64,000 nucleotides of DNA from Avena insularis (GCA_023614405.1 CM042691.1:178470927-178534926), one strand, 5' to 3'; shown: positions 25,095 through 37,642, counted from the first letter of the stretch. The notes: generated by a model not told the origin, from the letters alone. Program-made: numbers and translations.

Positions 25095-26832
25095 TGTTGG
25101 AGATATGCCCAAGAGGCAATAATAAATTGATTATTATCATATCTTTATGTTTATGATAAATGTTTCCATAACATTCTATAATTTTATTAACCGGAAACAA
25201 TAATACTTTTGTGTTTTGTAAAAATAATAGAGTCCCTAGTAAGCCTCTTGTTAAACTAGCTTGTTGATTAATAGATGATCATGGTTTCCTGATCATGGAC
25301 ATCGGATGTTATTAATAACAAGATCATGTCATTAGGAGAATGATGTGATGGACACACTCCTATAGTTAGCATAGCATAACATCAAGTCATTTAGAGTTTG
25401 TTTGCTACAAGCTTTCAAACACATAGTAACCTAATCCTTCGACCATGAGATCGTGTAATCACCATCACCGGATGGATGCTTTGATGACATCAAACACCAC
25501 TTCCGTAACTGGATGGTTATAAAGGTGGCATTAGGTATTCTGAAAGTATGGATTGAAGAGCATGGATCAAGAGTGGGATTCGTCCATCCATATGACGGAT
25601 AGACATACTATGGGCCCTCTCGGTGGACTATCATCAAATTGGCTTGCAAGCATGTGACAAGGTCACAAGGGATGTCACATCACAATACAAGTAAAGAGTA
25701 CTTATCGGTAACGAGGTTGAACTAGGTATAGAGATACCGATGATCAAACCTCGGACAAGTAAAGTATCGCGCGACAAAGGGATATGTAAATGGTTCACTC
25801 GATCACGAAGTCATCATAGGAATATGTGGGAGCCATATGGAATTCCAGATCCCTCTATGTGTTATTGATCAGAGAGGTGTCTCGTTCATGTTTTCATAGT
25901 TCACAAACCGTAGGGAGACACACTTAAGGAGTCGATGTTGTTTAAGTAGATATGAAATATGAGTTGGAGACCGAATGTTTTTCGGAGTCTTGGATTGGAT
26001 CCAGGATATCATGAGGAGATCCTGAATGGTCCGGAGAACAAGATTCATATAAGGAAAGTCAATTTCTGGGGTTCGGAAATATTTTAGGTGTTTTGACCGG
26101 AAGCTTCTAGAATGTTCTAGAGGGACCACCAGTGGGTCCACCACCCCGGGAGGGGTCACTTGGGCTGAGGAATTCCCTAGGGGCTAGTCACACCAAGCCC
26201 AAGGGGCAGATGTTGCCAACACAAGGAATTGGGGACAAACCGTTGTTTGTCCAATCCTAAATAAGGAAGGAGGCAAGTTCCTACCTCTCCCTTCCTTGTG
26301 CGCCAAGTTGAGGGGTTGGGGAAGGACTCTGCCAGTGGTGGGAACACTGGACGCAGCCCCCCTCTATATAAAGAGGGGTGGGGGCGAACCCCTCCCACCT
26401 CACCTCAACCCTAGCCGTCGGCCTCCCTCCTCCACCATTCTGCTCCGGCTTAGGCGAAGCCCTGCAGATTTCTCCACCACCACCACATCGTCGTGATGTG
26501 AGGATTCCGAGGGGATCTACTACCTCTGATGCCTGCTGGAACAAGGGAGAGGAAGGTCTTCATCGACTACCGTATGTGTGACCGACTACGGAAGCGCTGC
26601 CGAAACGTGGCGCCGGAAGGATCGTCTACAGGATCTTGATATTGGCAAGTGATCGACTACATCAACCACGAGAATCCGATCTTGTTAAACGCTTTGGATA
26701 TATGAGGGTTAGTGCTCTACAATCTCTTTTCATTGTTCTCGTAGATTAGATCTTGGCTTTGCCATAGATTAGATCTTGGTTTTGTGTGTTCATGTGATAG
26801 ATTTTTTTGTTTTCCATGCTACAAACCCTACA
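25095..26832 (+). mobile_element. Copia element 5' LTR, BARE/Angela type
   Basis: It begins TGTTGGAGATATGCCCAAG, the familiar start of Triticeae BARE/Angela-type Copia LTRs, and ends CCCTACA directly before the primer-binding site. At 1738 bp it fits that family's usual LTR size of about 1.7-1.8 kb. A TATA box lies near 26363. The body of the element is interrupted by G1 at 28216, so gag-pol and the 3' LTR are not in the window. Small frames inside are not genes. Confidence 0.88.
26359..26378 (+). promoter_or_regulatory. Copia LTR TATA box within an inverted repeat
   Basis: The TATA box CTATATAAA is flanked by CCCCTCT (26359-26365) and its exact reverse complement AGAGGGG (26372-26378), leaving a 6-nt centre. 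Confidence 0.7.
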
Positions 26833-26833
26833 G

Positions 26834-26845
26834 TGGTATCAGAGC
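26834..26845 (+). promoter_or_regulatory. Copia primer-binding site (initiator tRNA-Met)
   Basis: TGGTATCAGAGC lies one base after the LTR end. It is the standard plant PBS complementary to the initiator tRNA-Met 3' end. Confidence 0.9.
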
Positions 26846-28215
26846 CGACTCTATGCGTAGATTTGTTTCATGACTAGAACACAATGGTTTTGTGGGAATT
26901 GATTCTTTTGTTGTCTCTTTCTTTTTGTGTACTTTGCATCTTGCAGTATGTTGGGGTGAAACGGCCCGGGCTAACCTTACATGTCGTCGCATATGAGACT
27001 TGCTCCACGCTCAACATGCAACTTGCATTGCACAAGTGCCTTTGTAGGTCTCTGTCTCTCCCACCATAGCAAAGATTCAATTTACAACAGGCACTTGACA
27101 ATACTTGTATCAGCATTGTGGTTCTTGTTTGTAGGTAAGAACGATTCTTATTTGAAGCCCCAAGCCACGTAAAACATGCAAAGAAAATTAGAGGTGTCTA
27201 ACTTGTTTTTCCATGGCATGTGTTGTGATGTGATATGGCCATGATGTGATTGTGATTATATATGATATATTCAATGATCCTTATTGTAAGTTGGCAACCG
27301 GCAGAAGCCTTGTGGTTGTCTTTAAATTCGTTTAGACATGCGTGTCTATTCATCATGTAATCACTTTATTCCAAGTAGTTGTAATAGTTGTTGTTGGTGA
27401 TGGACAACCATGAAGCGGAGCCATTGACCTTGACACCACACTGGTGATGATGGAGATCATGTTTGTTCTTTGAAGATGGAGATCAAAGGCAGAAGAAGAA
27501 AGGCCATAGCATATCACATATTATGAATTGCATGTGATGTTAATCCTTTTTATGCATCTTGTAATGCTTAGATCGCGACAGTAGCATTATAAGATGATCT
27601 CTCTCACTAAATATCAAGTAATAAAGTGTTCATCCTTAGTAGGCACCGTTGCTAATACTCGTCGTTTCAAAGCATCACGTGATGATCAGGTGTGATAGAT
27701 TCTACGTGTGCATACAATGGGTGCAAGCCATATTTGCACATGCGGATACTAAGGTTAACCTTTAACGATCCTAGCATGTACAGACATGGCCTTAGAACAT
27801 GGAATACCGAAAGGTAAAGCATGAGTCGTATGCATGATATGATGAACATGTTGATTGTTCGCCTTTGAAACTACATCATCTCTCATGATGATCGGACTTG
27901 GTGTAGTGGATTTGGTTCGTGTAATCACTAACGCAACATGAGGGATGTTGTTTTGAGTGGGAGTTCACCTAGTAATATGATTAAAGTTGAACTCAATTTA
28001 TCATAATTTAAATCAAAGTGAATTTGCATAATTATTGTAGTCATTGGCATCCGTCCACCACCTTAAACTTAGTTATAATTGAGATAATAGAACTATAGAA
28101 TTCTGGATAGTTTCTTTATGAACTGGTACCGTATTGTTTTGAGTGTATATCTAAAGTTTAAAAGTCCTATTGCAAAATTTTAGAAAACTCCATTTACTCC
28201 GTGAATTTTAATTAT
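26846..28215 (+). mobile_element. Copia untranslated leader
   Basis: AT-rich, with no ORF of gag type. The part to about 28030 resembles the long leader I know from Triticeae Copia elements, with motifs such as CGTGATGATC and GAGTGGGAGTTCACC. The gag start is not reached before G1 begins. The last ~185 bp (28031-28215) are not recognised and could be leader or a separate insertion. Confidence 0.6.
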
Positions 28216-28718
28216 TGGGGATATGGTAAATGGGTATCACCATGGCATGTCTCTAATCCGGATAACCCGGGTGTCCCACAGTTGGTAGCAAGGCCCATGG
28301 CCTGCTAGGCGGCCCAGTTAGATGGATCCAGAAGGGAGGCCCATGCCGGATAAAGGAAGGCTACGGAGGAGTCACCGACGTACCCGGAGCCTTGGAGTGC
28401 AAGACACGTTAGACTAGTTGTATACCGTGTAGGACTCTGTAACTTGTCCGGCTAGGATCTGGCGACTATATAAGCCGGACCTATGGGAGCCTTTAGGGAA
28501 TGCACAACTCATATCGCGTACATCGAACCGATCCCTGTAACTCGGCGTATTGCCATTATAGTGATTTATAGCAGGAGTAGGATCCCGCCACCGTCGTGGG
28601 ATATGAACCTGGGTAAGCTATGTTACCTCGTACCTTCCAACCTTCCTCCTTACCCCACGTCTCTAAAAACACTCTGTGAGGACCCCTCCATGGCGTACTC
28701 GTCGGCAATACCACGACA
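28216..28718 (+). mobile_element. G1 (Tat-lineage Gypsy) 5' LTR
   Basis: A roughly 503-bp LTR starting TGGGGATATGG and ending CCACGACA, two bases before the PBS. It carries a TATA box near 28466. The start is chosen from the TG dinucleotide where sequence character changes, with ATTAT before it as the presumed target duplication. No second LTR is in the window to prove the ends. An ORF that begins in the LTR (28483) runs across the PBS and is not a real start. Confidence 0.55.
28466..28474 (+). promoter_or_regulatory. G1 LTR TATA box
   Basis: CTATATAAG lies about 250 bp before the LTR end, so transcription should start near 28500. Confidence 0.55.
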
Positions 28719-28720
28719 GT

Positions 28721-28738
28721 TGGCGCCCACCGTGGGGC
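28721..28738 (+). promoter_or_regulatory. G1 primer-binding site
   Basis: TGGCGCCCACCGTGGGGC follows the LTR by two bases. This type of PBS is common in grass Tat-like Gypsy elements and differs from the tRNA-Met type used by every other element here. Confidence 0.75.
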
Positions 28739-30053
28739 AAGAGGCACTTCAGGCTCTACAACGGGCGAGGTCCAAGATCTTCGCGGGAATCGGTGAAACC
28801 GTAGCCATCGGCCGTGTTCTCTTCTCCAGCAACGTTCCGATCGTCCCTCCCAACGAGTTCTGGATCCTGGTGAAGACGAACCCCACGCACTGCTCGATCG
28901 TCCCAATCGGGGACATCCACCTCTTCATCGGCGAAACCGACTCGGGCACTAGTTCCCTGGAAGTCGGAGCAGCATCAAGGCCCACACGGACCGCCTACGG
29001 GAAGGATACGTTCACCGGAAGGATCACAGTCAGATCTCTCTTTGGAGTTTGGCGGCATAGATTGGAAAAATTCAAGGCCCACCCAAACCGCCCCTGTGCA
29101 AGATATAATGGTGGAAGATCGTTGCAAGTCCGCCGGCTTCGCCCGCGTGTTTGGACAGGAGAGATCCAAGTTTGTCGGCGTGGTGACTATCTTCGATCTG
29201 GCTCGATGCGTTCAGAGAGAGGGTGAAAACCCCCGTGATTACCTAGCAGGTGGCTCCGTATATGGGCCGATCTGGAACATTACCCCAATGATGATGCCAT
29301 CTATCGCTTTGCGGAAGGACTGGACCGCGGTACACTTATCCGGCATACGCTAAGACGGCAGCAGGCCGCGGGTCTCCTCACTTTGGATGGCATGGTTCAA
29401 ACCGTCAACAACTACGCGGCTGCCAAAGCAGAAGCTCAGGCAGTGCTCGCAGCCGTACCCGGTGCCTCGCCGCCTCATCCACCGCCACCACCACCTCCAG
29501 TAATCATCGCTGCTGTCGCACCACCACCACCCGTCATCGAGAAGGCCCCGACACCCTCCGACTCCGCCCTGGACGCGCTCTACGCCGACATCAGCGTTGA
29601 CTCGGAGGAGATAGACCTCAGCTTAGAGGAACTCGACTCTGCTATGCAGGAGATGGAGGAGGACATCAGACGCGATGAGCAGGCCGACAATGTCATCACA
29701 TCCCAAGAGGTGTTCGTCTCCATTGGGACCGTGATGGAGGAAGACCAACCCAGACAAGTTCCTCCTAAAGAGCTGGACAAGGGGTAGGGACCACTTGTTG
29801 CTGCCAACAATGATCGTGCAAAGGCCATGCCCCCTCCGCCTAACCTAGTGCAGCAGCCGTAGGAACTCAACATCGGTCCGAGTAACAACAACACCGCAAA
29901 CCCGCCGCCTCCGGCATCTACGTCTGCGGCAGCCCAAATCACTCCAGCTGATAGGTGATGTATGGCAATTTGCTCATCGAGCCCAGGACTGTGGCTCACA
30001 TAAGGAGTGTAGTCCAGCTTGACGATAAGCGCCAGCAGCTACTGGACGAAGCG
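28739..30053 (+). pseudogene. G1 pre-gag/N-terminal gag region, broken
   Basis: The frames at 28739-29226, 29042-29353 and 29383-29787 together look like the long region before the gag core in Tat elements. The 29383-29787 frame has a proline run (about residues 30-60), then an acidic, Glu/Asp-rich segment. Frameshifts separate the pieces. A TAG at 29860-29862 after QQP is best explained by CAG-to-TAG. No enzymatic domain is seen. Function is unknown beyond its place in the polyprotein. Confidence 0.6.
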
Positions 30054-31640
30054 TAGGCTATCGCGGAGCAAGGCGCAAAGCTGGATCAAGATCTGGGCAA
30101 GGCGCAGAAGTCAATAGACAAAGCTAGAGCCATGGAGGCCGAGTACAAGACTATGCTCAAGCAGCAGAAGGCTAAGAAAGCTCCGGCTCGCGTCATCAAC
30201 GATCCTGGTGTACGACGAAACCTAGGATGGGCTCCCCCAAAGCCGCCACAAGCCAAGCCATACATTGACATCGAAGGCAGGCAGGTTATGCCCACTCCTA
30301 TTCTCAACCTAGTCGTTTCCAAGACCCTTCTGGAGCAGGATAGATCACCCGCAGTTGTGGAACAGGTCTATGACATTGTAGCAAAGGCGGTGAAACAGCA
30401 GGAAAAGGCCACCTCTCAGAGGCTTCAGTCTGACCCAGCATATTGCCAGTCTAGAAATCCTAAGCCGCCAAGGGACCGATCTCCTCAGGATGTCGGGTCT
30501 CAGACAGGTTCATCAGAACGAAGACGGAGGGATGCATGCAACAGGAAGGACACTATCCCCATATCCTCCGACCATGGAGGCAAGGCTCATCCTCGTTGCT
30601 CATCTCCACCGCCCCGATCTCCCCGACATCGCGAAGACCCCAAGGATCACCATCGTACCGACATGCCTCCACCAAGGCAAAGCGGCATCGTCATCCACAA
30701 CAATGCGGAGCAGCACCGTCACGATGGAGAGTGCAACCAAGGACACAAGAGCAGGTCACGTCATGACCCTCCACGTCCGACAAGCAACCGCGACAAGCGC
30801 GAGGCGTCGCACGAGGGTAATAGTAAGAAATCTAACCCACCGCCACCTCCGCCTCCGTCTCCACCTAGAAGCCACCATGGCGGAGGGGCCCCGCATTGTT
30901 CACGCAGCCCATCCCCTGACGGCAAGAAGAAAAAAGCAAGCACGGAGCCATATGATGCACGTTCACGATTGGACAAGATTCACGAGGCCCGGGAAGCACA
31001 ATACCCGGGATCACGTTGTTTTGGACCTGTAATACGGATTGCAACTTACCCCAGGGGTTTCTGGATTGACAAGACGATCAAGACCTATGACAGCACCGCC
31101 AAACCAGCTATGTGGTTGCAGGACTACGGCAACACAGTGGAGATCGCCGGAGGTAACCCCAATGTTGTCGTTAAGTACCTCCCACTGATGCTGGCGGGCA
31201 CGGCCCGTCAATAGATTGATGACTTGCCAGAGAAGTCCATCTGTAACTGGTTGGACATGCAATAAGCGTTCACCAAGAACTTCGAGGGTACGTATAAGCG
31301 TCCCTGCACTGTTGGCGATCTACAGCGGTGCGCGCAAGAGAGACATGAGTCATCTCACGTCTACCTCTCTCGCTGGCTGGATATGAAGAATTCTTGCCTA
31401 GCAGTGCACGCTCAGACCGCCATGTCCGCCTTCATCGATGGGTTGGAGAAAGGTATGTTGCTCCGACATAAGTTTAAGCACCCGCAGGACAATCACAGGC
31501 TCGATCTCAACCAGATGATCCAGCTGACCAGTGAGTTTGTGGCTGCCGACGATGATGCTCGCGGCTCCTTGACGGCAACGAGTTCACCAAATGCATGGTG
31601 GACAGTGGAAGCAGCATCAACATCATGTACGTGGATACGC
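30054..31640 (+). pseudogene. gag: G1 gag (Tat-lineage Gypsy), broken
   Basis: This encodes the capsid-type protein that packages element RNA in cytoplasmic particles. The long frame at 30132-31214 begins with a helical, Lys/Gln-rich stretch, passes through a low-complexity basic, Ser/Pro/His-rich middle with a poly-proline run, and reaches the gag core signature CFGP.IR...YP.GF and WLQDYG..VEIAGGN. The core continues in frame at 31383-31652 with YLSRWLDMKN and FIDGL. Breaks: TAG at 30054-30056 (after LDEA), TAG at 31212-31214 where the family has Trp, and TAA near 31263. A deletion near 31560 fuses the end of gag to protease and removes the expected linker. Confidence 0.85.
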
Positions 31641-32226
31641 TGCACAAGATGAACTTGACGGAGGCAAACCTAAGGCGGACCAGCACCGTGTTCCATGGCG
31701 TATTTCCTGGTCGGGAGGCTCGGTCCCTTGGGTGCATCACACTTTAGGTCGCTTTTGGCGATGTTAATAATTACCGCCAAGAACACATGACCTTCGAGGT
31801 AGTCCCCTTAAAGAGCGTGTACCACGTCATCTTTGGACGCGACATCTTCCACGCCTTCATGGCCAAGCCAACAACAAGCTCAAGATACCCGCACCAAACA
31901 GCATCATCACCGTATCCGGAAGCTTTACCAAGGCAAGGGACTGCGAGATTGGAGAAGCAGCCTTTGCAGAAGCTGTCCTCTACAGTGAAGAATTCAAGGA
32001 GATCCTGAGCAAGGTCGATGCCACAGAGATGCCGGCATCGAAGAAGCATATTTCTAACTTCGCCCCTGCCTTCAAGGCCGCCATCGAGACCAAGCCGGTG
32101 GAACTTGTGGTAGGCGATGCCTCCAAGACCACCGTCATTGGGACGAACCTAGACCCTAAATAGGAAAGCGCGCTCATCAAGTTCCTCCGTCAGAATAGGG
32201 ACATCTTTGCCTGGCAACTTGCCGAC
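31565..32226 (+). pseudogene. G1 protease region, broken
   Basis: A retropepsin-like segment with MVDSGSSINIMY (catalytic motif D-S-G, about 31595-31630) cleaves the polyprotein in intact relatives. It continues with FEVVPL...YHVIFGRD. TAG at 31745-31747 and a frameshift near 31870 interrupt it. The stretch to 32226 is the linker before reverse transcriptase, with TAG at 32161-32163 (after NLDPK). Both stops fit CAG-to-TAG. Confidence 0.8.
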
Positions 32227-33652
32227 ATGAAAGGTGTACCTAGGGAACTTGCCGAGCACATCTTGAATATTGATCCAAAATGCAAACCGGTGAAACAACC
32301 TCTACGATGCTTTAGAGATGAGAAGAGACGCGCCATAGGCAAAGAGATAGCTAGGTTACTTAAGGCTAGTTTTATTCAAGAAGTCCTTCACACCCGATGG
32401 ATGGCCAATCCTATACTTGTCCCAAAAAAGGGAACCAAAGAATTAAGAATGTGTGTTGATTACACCGGCTTGAACAAAGCATGTCCTAAAGATCCATTCG
32501 CTTTGCCTTGCATTGACCAAGTCATTGACTCGACGGCTGGCTCGGAACTTTTGTATTTTCTTGATGCATACTCAGTATACCACCAGATAAAGATGAGGAA
32601 GTCGGACCAATTGGCCTTCGTTCACCACACCATACGACACGTTTTGCTATGTCATGATGCCCTTTGGGCTAAAACAATGCAGGTGCTACGTATCAGCGGA
32701 CTATGCAGCGTTGCCTTCATGATCAAATTGGTCGGAACGTTCACGCCTATGTGGATAATATAGCGGTGATGTCTAAAAAGTCAAACGACTTAATCTCCAA
32801 CTTAAGAGAAACCTTTGATAATCTCTGGAAATACAACATGATGCTTAACCCTAAGAAGTGTGTCTTCGGGGTTCCAGCCGGCAAATTGTTGGGATTCATC
32901 GTTTCCCAACGTGAAATCGAGGTCAACCCTGAGAAGATCAAGGCCATCCTAAACATTAACCGTCTGACATGCCTGAAGGACATTCAACGACTTACAGGAT
33001 GCATTGCAGCAGTAAGCCGGTTCGTCAGCCGACTTGGAGAAAATGCTCTACTTCTATACAAGTTGCTAAAGAAGGCGGACAAATTTACATGGACGGACGA
33101 GGCAGATGCAGCGCTAAAGAAGCTGAAGGAGATACTCTCCTCGGCACCTATACTTGCAGCACCCGAGCCTATGGAGCCTATGTTGATCTACATGGCTGCT
33201 ACCAACCGGGCAAACAGCATCATCGTCATGGTAGAGCAGAAAGAACCAGGGCATGAGTACGGAGTTCAACAACCAGTTTACTATGTAAGAGAGGTCTTGA
33301 CGGATTCCAAGCAGCGTTACCCACACTACCAGAAGCTAGCTTATGGAGTGTTCCTTGCTTCTCGGAAGCCAAGGCACTATTTCCAGGAGCACCCTATCAC
33401 AGTTGTGAGCAAATCTCCACTGTCCTACATCATCAATAACACCGACGCCACAGGAAGGGTTGTGAAGTGGGGCATTGAGATTGCCGCCTTCGACATCACC
33501 TACAAGAGACACGACGCTATCAAATCATAGGTCTTGGTGGATTTTATCGCAGATTGGACGGAGATGCCAGATGATACCCCTATACTAGAGCCAGAATACT
33601 AGGTAATGCACTTTGACAGATCAAAGCTACTTAACGGCTCGGGGGCTGGTGT
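32227..33652 (+). pseudogene. pol: G1 reverse transcriptase and RNase H, truncated
   Basis: Reverse transcriptase copies the element RNA; RNase H removes the RNA strand. Motifs in order: LVPKKGTKELRMCVDYTGLN, ACPKDPF, FLDAYSVYHQI, then after two frameshifts (about 32625 and 32675) AYVDN (32745-32759) and GFIVSQREIEVNPEKI. The catalytic YVDD box reads YVDN, a G-to-A loss of an aspartate. A first RNase H domain (IYMAATNRANSI) and a second, archaeal-type one starting VMHFDRSKLLNGSGAGV follow; two RNase H domains mark the Tat lineage. TAG at 33528-33530 and 33600-33602. Element M interrupts it at 33653, so integrase lies beyond the window. Confidence 0.88.
33648..33652. repeat. Predicted left target duplication of M (GGTGT)
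   Basis: These are the five bases before the M LTR. The partner lies beyond the window. Confidence 0.4.
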
Positions 33653-34253
33653 TGTCAACACCCGGATTATTAATCCCAGATGCCTGTTATGTCATACATC
33701 GCAGTCCCAGGATTACCATTTTTGCGAGACATAACAGATTGGATATCACAGTACATCATCCATTACAAACCTTCCATAAGGTCTTAAAACAAATAAAGGA
33801 TCTCATGATCTAGTATTAATACAAATCAAGCAGGGGAATAACGAAATAATAAAGATAACGTAGGAGAGACTCCATCTTCATGGTCACAGGCAATGCTGAC
33901 GATGGGAGATGATCCTAGTTGTCATAACCTTCCTACGGTCCGTCCTCCTGATAGTCCTCTTCATAGTCTGGCCATGGGAATAGCCAGGGACAAAGCCATG
34001 AGTACTCTTTAAGTACTCGCAAAATAATACTAGCAAGTGAAGTGGTTTTGAGTAGGAAGTACTAGGCTCTAGGTTATTTTTCAAAAATCCAGATTTACCT
34101 TAACTGAGTTCAGAAGAAAAGAAAGCTAGCTAAAAGTTTTATAACACCTAAGTGGGAACTGGAATGTCATATCACAACCCTGTTGTGGTCAAGTCAAAGT
34201 CATTTTGAAAACACCTGACGACGGAATAGTAGGGCCACTCCAACTGTCCATAA

Positions 34254-34320
34254 CCCCGGACGCGGCTATTCGAATAGTTTGACACTCTACAGAGGTGGTA
34301 CACTTTCACCACAACATTCG
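34254..34320 (-). repeat. Palindromic LTR module, M copy
   Basis: The perfect 12-bp palindrome CTATTCGAATAG (34266-34277) is followed by ACTCTACAGAGG (34284-34295) and TACACTTTCACCACAA. It lies about 600 bp from the LTR 3' end, the same distance as in LTR2, and about 2 kb downstream of the TATA box, so it should be transcribed. Confidence 0.65.
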
Positions 34321-36330
34321 ATACATCCGTCAGGAACAATCCTAAATTCACCATACTAAGTATGCGGATAATCAATCCTAACCTTTCAATTACATGCCCT
34401 AGTATAGGCACCTCTCCTGTGAGTTTGGCCTCCCAACCATGACCAACTGTCATCTTGGGAACTGCACAGGTGGACAATCTTCACAAGGTAGCCTCAGCTC
34501 AAACCTTGGCCGCAAGGGAACCCATACTAAGGTATATAAATTTCCAGTCAAGCCCTACCCAAATTCGGGTATTGTAGTTGTACGGTAAATTGGAATGGTA
34601 TTGCATCCAGACAACCATCAATTTTATAAAGGGCTAAGGCTCATGCCTTAACATTTTCATCATCAAAATCATCTGGTGTTCAAGAACACATGTCAAAACA
34701 TTTCAGTAGAATGACTCATCATTCTAAGGTTTTCATAACCATTTTCACCAAGTATTCCCATCTAAAGTGATCAAGTTTTATGCTTAGCACTAGCATCTAC
34801 AAGTGGGGGTAAACACTAATGAGGGATGGTGAACAAGTGTATCTTATCTAAGTTCAATATCATGCCTCAGGATGACATAAAGATTATCTAACTTAGGTCA
34901 AGTTTTATGCTCTTTATGCTACCTTTAAATATCTTTCTAAAATCTACAAGTCACCAAGTAAACTCCAATAGAAAGTTTTGATAAGGAAATAACATAACTA
35001 ATCTTGCAAATAAAACTAGGATTGGGTATCAAGTGATGTAAGCTTGCAAGTAAAACTTGCATGGTTTAGCTTATCTTGCTAAGATATTAGGATAAGCTTG
35101 CAAGGATTATCTTGCTAAGTTGCAAGTGTTAGCTTTCCTTGAGTAGAGTAGTGGTTGAAGTTCTCCTCGGCTTATTCCTCGTAGTATTCTCCTTCCTCCT
35201 CGTATCCTTGGTCGGTACTAGCGTCTATAAAAAATATGAGGTACACAATCACCAAACAATACTTAACTACTTTTTTTATCACACCAAGGTTTTCACTAGA
35301 TGATCTAGCATCATCACAAACATTACAATCCTCAAAGCACTTGTCTTATTTACTTTATTTTGGAAAAGTAATTTCTACTCATTGAAAAACTACTTAAGAT
35401 TTAATATTCGCCAACTAAAACATGGGATCATGTTGACACATGTCATCACCATATATTTTAGTACATGGGAATGTGATTTAAAGTGGTGTCACAATTTAAC
35501 AAGGTTTAACCTTTTTATTTTAATTAAATAAAGTGACTAGAAATGCCTATGGGGCATTCTTTTATTACTTGTCCATTATTTCTACAAGTAAACCTAGATA
35601 TTTTTATATATGCAGAAGGGTATAGTTAAATGTGATTTTTGAGAGTTGGAATCAACTCAAAAGCTTTTGTGGTTAAATTTTGAAAAATGTTTGAATGCAA
35701 AAAAACTTATTCCTTGTTATTTTTATTATAGGTGATCTACCTTTCCAAATGACTTGAATCAAACGGCCTTGGATTAAGAATTTTAGTTACTTTCTAGCAA
35801 AATTAGTTTCATGCAATTTGGTTTAGTGAATAGACCTGGGTTGATTTTTCAATCTAGGTACAGAACTGAGTTTGAAACTAAAAGAATAAACCTAAATTCA
35901 AACTACTAGGTCACGCGGGAATGTAAATGGGCCGGCCCACGGTGCACAGCACGCGCGGGTGAGTTTAAGTGGTTGTCCCCAATAGTCACACAATAAACTT
36001 TTAATCGAACTGATGTGACTTATCATCTCCGTCGGGCAACTCCGACGAGACAGAACCCTAGCGCGGCCAGTGGGGGTCTACTGGGGCTCACCGGGGCTCA
36101 GGCGAGGGTTGGCGATTGGGGCGAATGACGAAGTCGACGATGACGAACCTCCTGGTACCGGTGGATTCTCCTGGGGCGGCTCCAATCGCTGGCTCCTTTC
36201 TTCCTCCTCCACGGCAGACTCCGGCCAAATTCCGGCGACCTGCTGCTTGCCTTGCTCCGGGAATGAGTGGGGGTGCTTCTAAGAGAGAGGGGAGTGTGTT
36301 TGTGCGAAGAAATCGAGCAGGGTTGGCCTC

Positions 36331-36340
36331 TATTTATAGT
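36331..36340 (-). promoter_or_regulatory. M LTR TATA box
   Basis: The minus strand reads ACTATAAATA followed by GAGG, in the GC-rich promoter zone. Confidence 0.65.
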
Positions 36341-37606
36341 GCCAAGAGGGGACCGAAGGGCGCGGGTGGAGCTCGTCATGGTCGTCGGCACAATGGGCTA
36401 ATGGCATGGGCGACGATAGGGGCGGTTCGTTGCTCCCGTGCGAATCTCAATGGCGTGGTCTCGAGGCGTGGGGCGGTGCGAGACGTTCGGAATTCTCTGG
36501 TGCTCTGGGCTGGTCTGACGGGCATTTTAATGGCGCACCGTGGCTATGGGCCGCGTGGCGGCGAACGGGGTTGTCTGGCGGTCTCCTGGGATGGTGGTGA
36601 TCACGCTTGCAAGCGGCTAGGGTGGCACGCGGTCTGTGGGTGCGTGTCGAGTGCCGCGCTCTGGCGCGATCTTGGCATGCCACAGAGGCATAGGGTGCAG
36701 CGGTTCTAGAGTGGTCCAGTGGCTGGCAGGGCGTTGGCGTTGGACAGGGGGAGGCGGTGGACAGTGGTCAATGTCCCAGACAAGGTGGCTAGGATTGGTG
36801 CTGCTCCTAGCTTGTTGTCGACCAAGGGGTGGCAAGGTGAGGCTCGACATGCTCACCATTGATGGAAATGGAAAGCTCACAGTGATCTAAAGCTAGTTAA
36901 TTTAGTTTCATCATCTACTGAGAGTGTAGTGTGAGCTAGAGAGGGAACAAGGTTGGCCAAATCACTGATCACTATAGTGTTTGTTGTTTGTTTGTTTTGT
37001 GTTTGCAAGGTGTTTGATGAAATGTCCGAAATAGATTTGAATTTGAATTTTTGGTTCAAACTTGGTGGGTGCACTAGTTACATACTAGGTAATCTCTGGT
37101 TAGTTGGAAAGGTCAAGGTGCACTGGTTTGGTTGGTTTCTGAAAATGGGTGATCTTCATATATGTTGAAGATTCAATTTTGAATTGTCATTTGAACCAAG
37201 TTGCCAAATGTTTCTGCAAGTTTGAAAGGTGGGCTTAGGCTCAATTTTACTTGTTCTAGCAAGGGGTGAAAAGAAATGGAATTGTTTCTGGTTGAAATCT
37301 TGGACTAGAAACACTCAAAGTGGCCTAGTGAGCAAGATTGGCAAAAATGACCATTTGCTTGTTTTGTTTGTTTTTGATTTTCTCTTGATTTGGTTCTGTT
37401 TGGAAAAGTTTTAGATGATGTTGTTTTCATCTTTAAACCATTCCTTGCTATTTACAACAATCAAACAAGTCCATTCATGCATTCATACAATCATCACATA
37501 CACACATGCATTCCTATGATGTTGATTAACAAAAGTTTTTGTTAACCTTAATTTTGAGAGATTGGAATTTGATAATCATTGTTCAATATTTTTCGGATAT
37601 TACAAA

Positions 37607-37620
37607 CCTTCCCTCCTTAA
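37607..37620 (-). promoter_or_regulatory. M polypurine tract
   Basis: The minus strand reads TTAAGGAGGGAAGG, ending two bases before the 3' LTR. It primes plus-strand DNA synthesis in intact elements. Confidence 0.85.
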
Positions 37621-37623
37621 ACA

Positions 37624-37642
37624 AAATCTCATCCTGAGATTT
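37624..37642 (-). repeat. PPT-proximal inverted repeat, M
   Basis: Plus-strand arms AAATCTCA (37624-37631) and TGAGATTT (37635-37642) are perfect 8-bp complements around a 3-nt centre. Counterparts flank the PPT in L (50425-50442) and P (62502-62520). Confidence 0.85.

Larger units (their letters stand above)
33653..37604 (-). repeat. M 3' LTR (3952 bp)
   Basis: The left boundary is confirmed by similarity to 41188-41418; the right boundary by the TGTAATATCC start next to a PPT. It contains the palindromic module (34254-34320), a GC-rich promoter zone (about 35930-36890) with minus-strand TATA ACTATAAATA (36331-36340), and an AT-rich start. ORFs in the GC zone (36070-36890, both strands) lie in promoter sequence and are not genes. 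Confidence 0.9.

Noticed and set aside
28483..29226. Single 247-residue gene starting at 28483
   Set aside because: It begins inside the G1 LTR and runs across the primer-binding site, so the start is spurious.
30490..31032. Arg/His-rich 180-residue ORF
   Set aside because: It is an out-of-frame shadow of the G1 gag low-complexity region.
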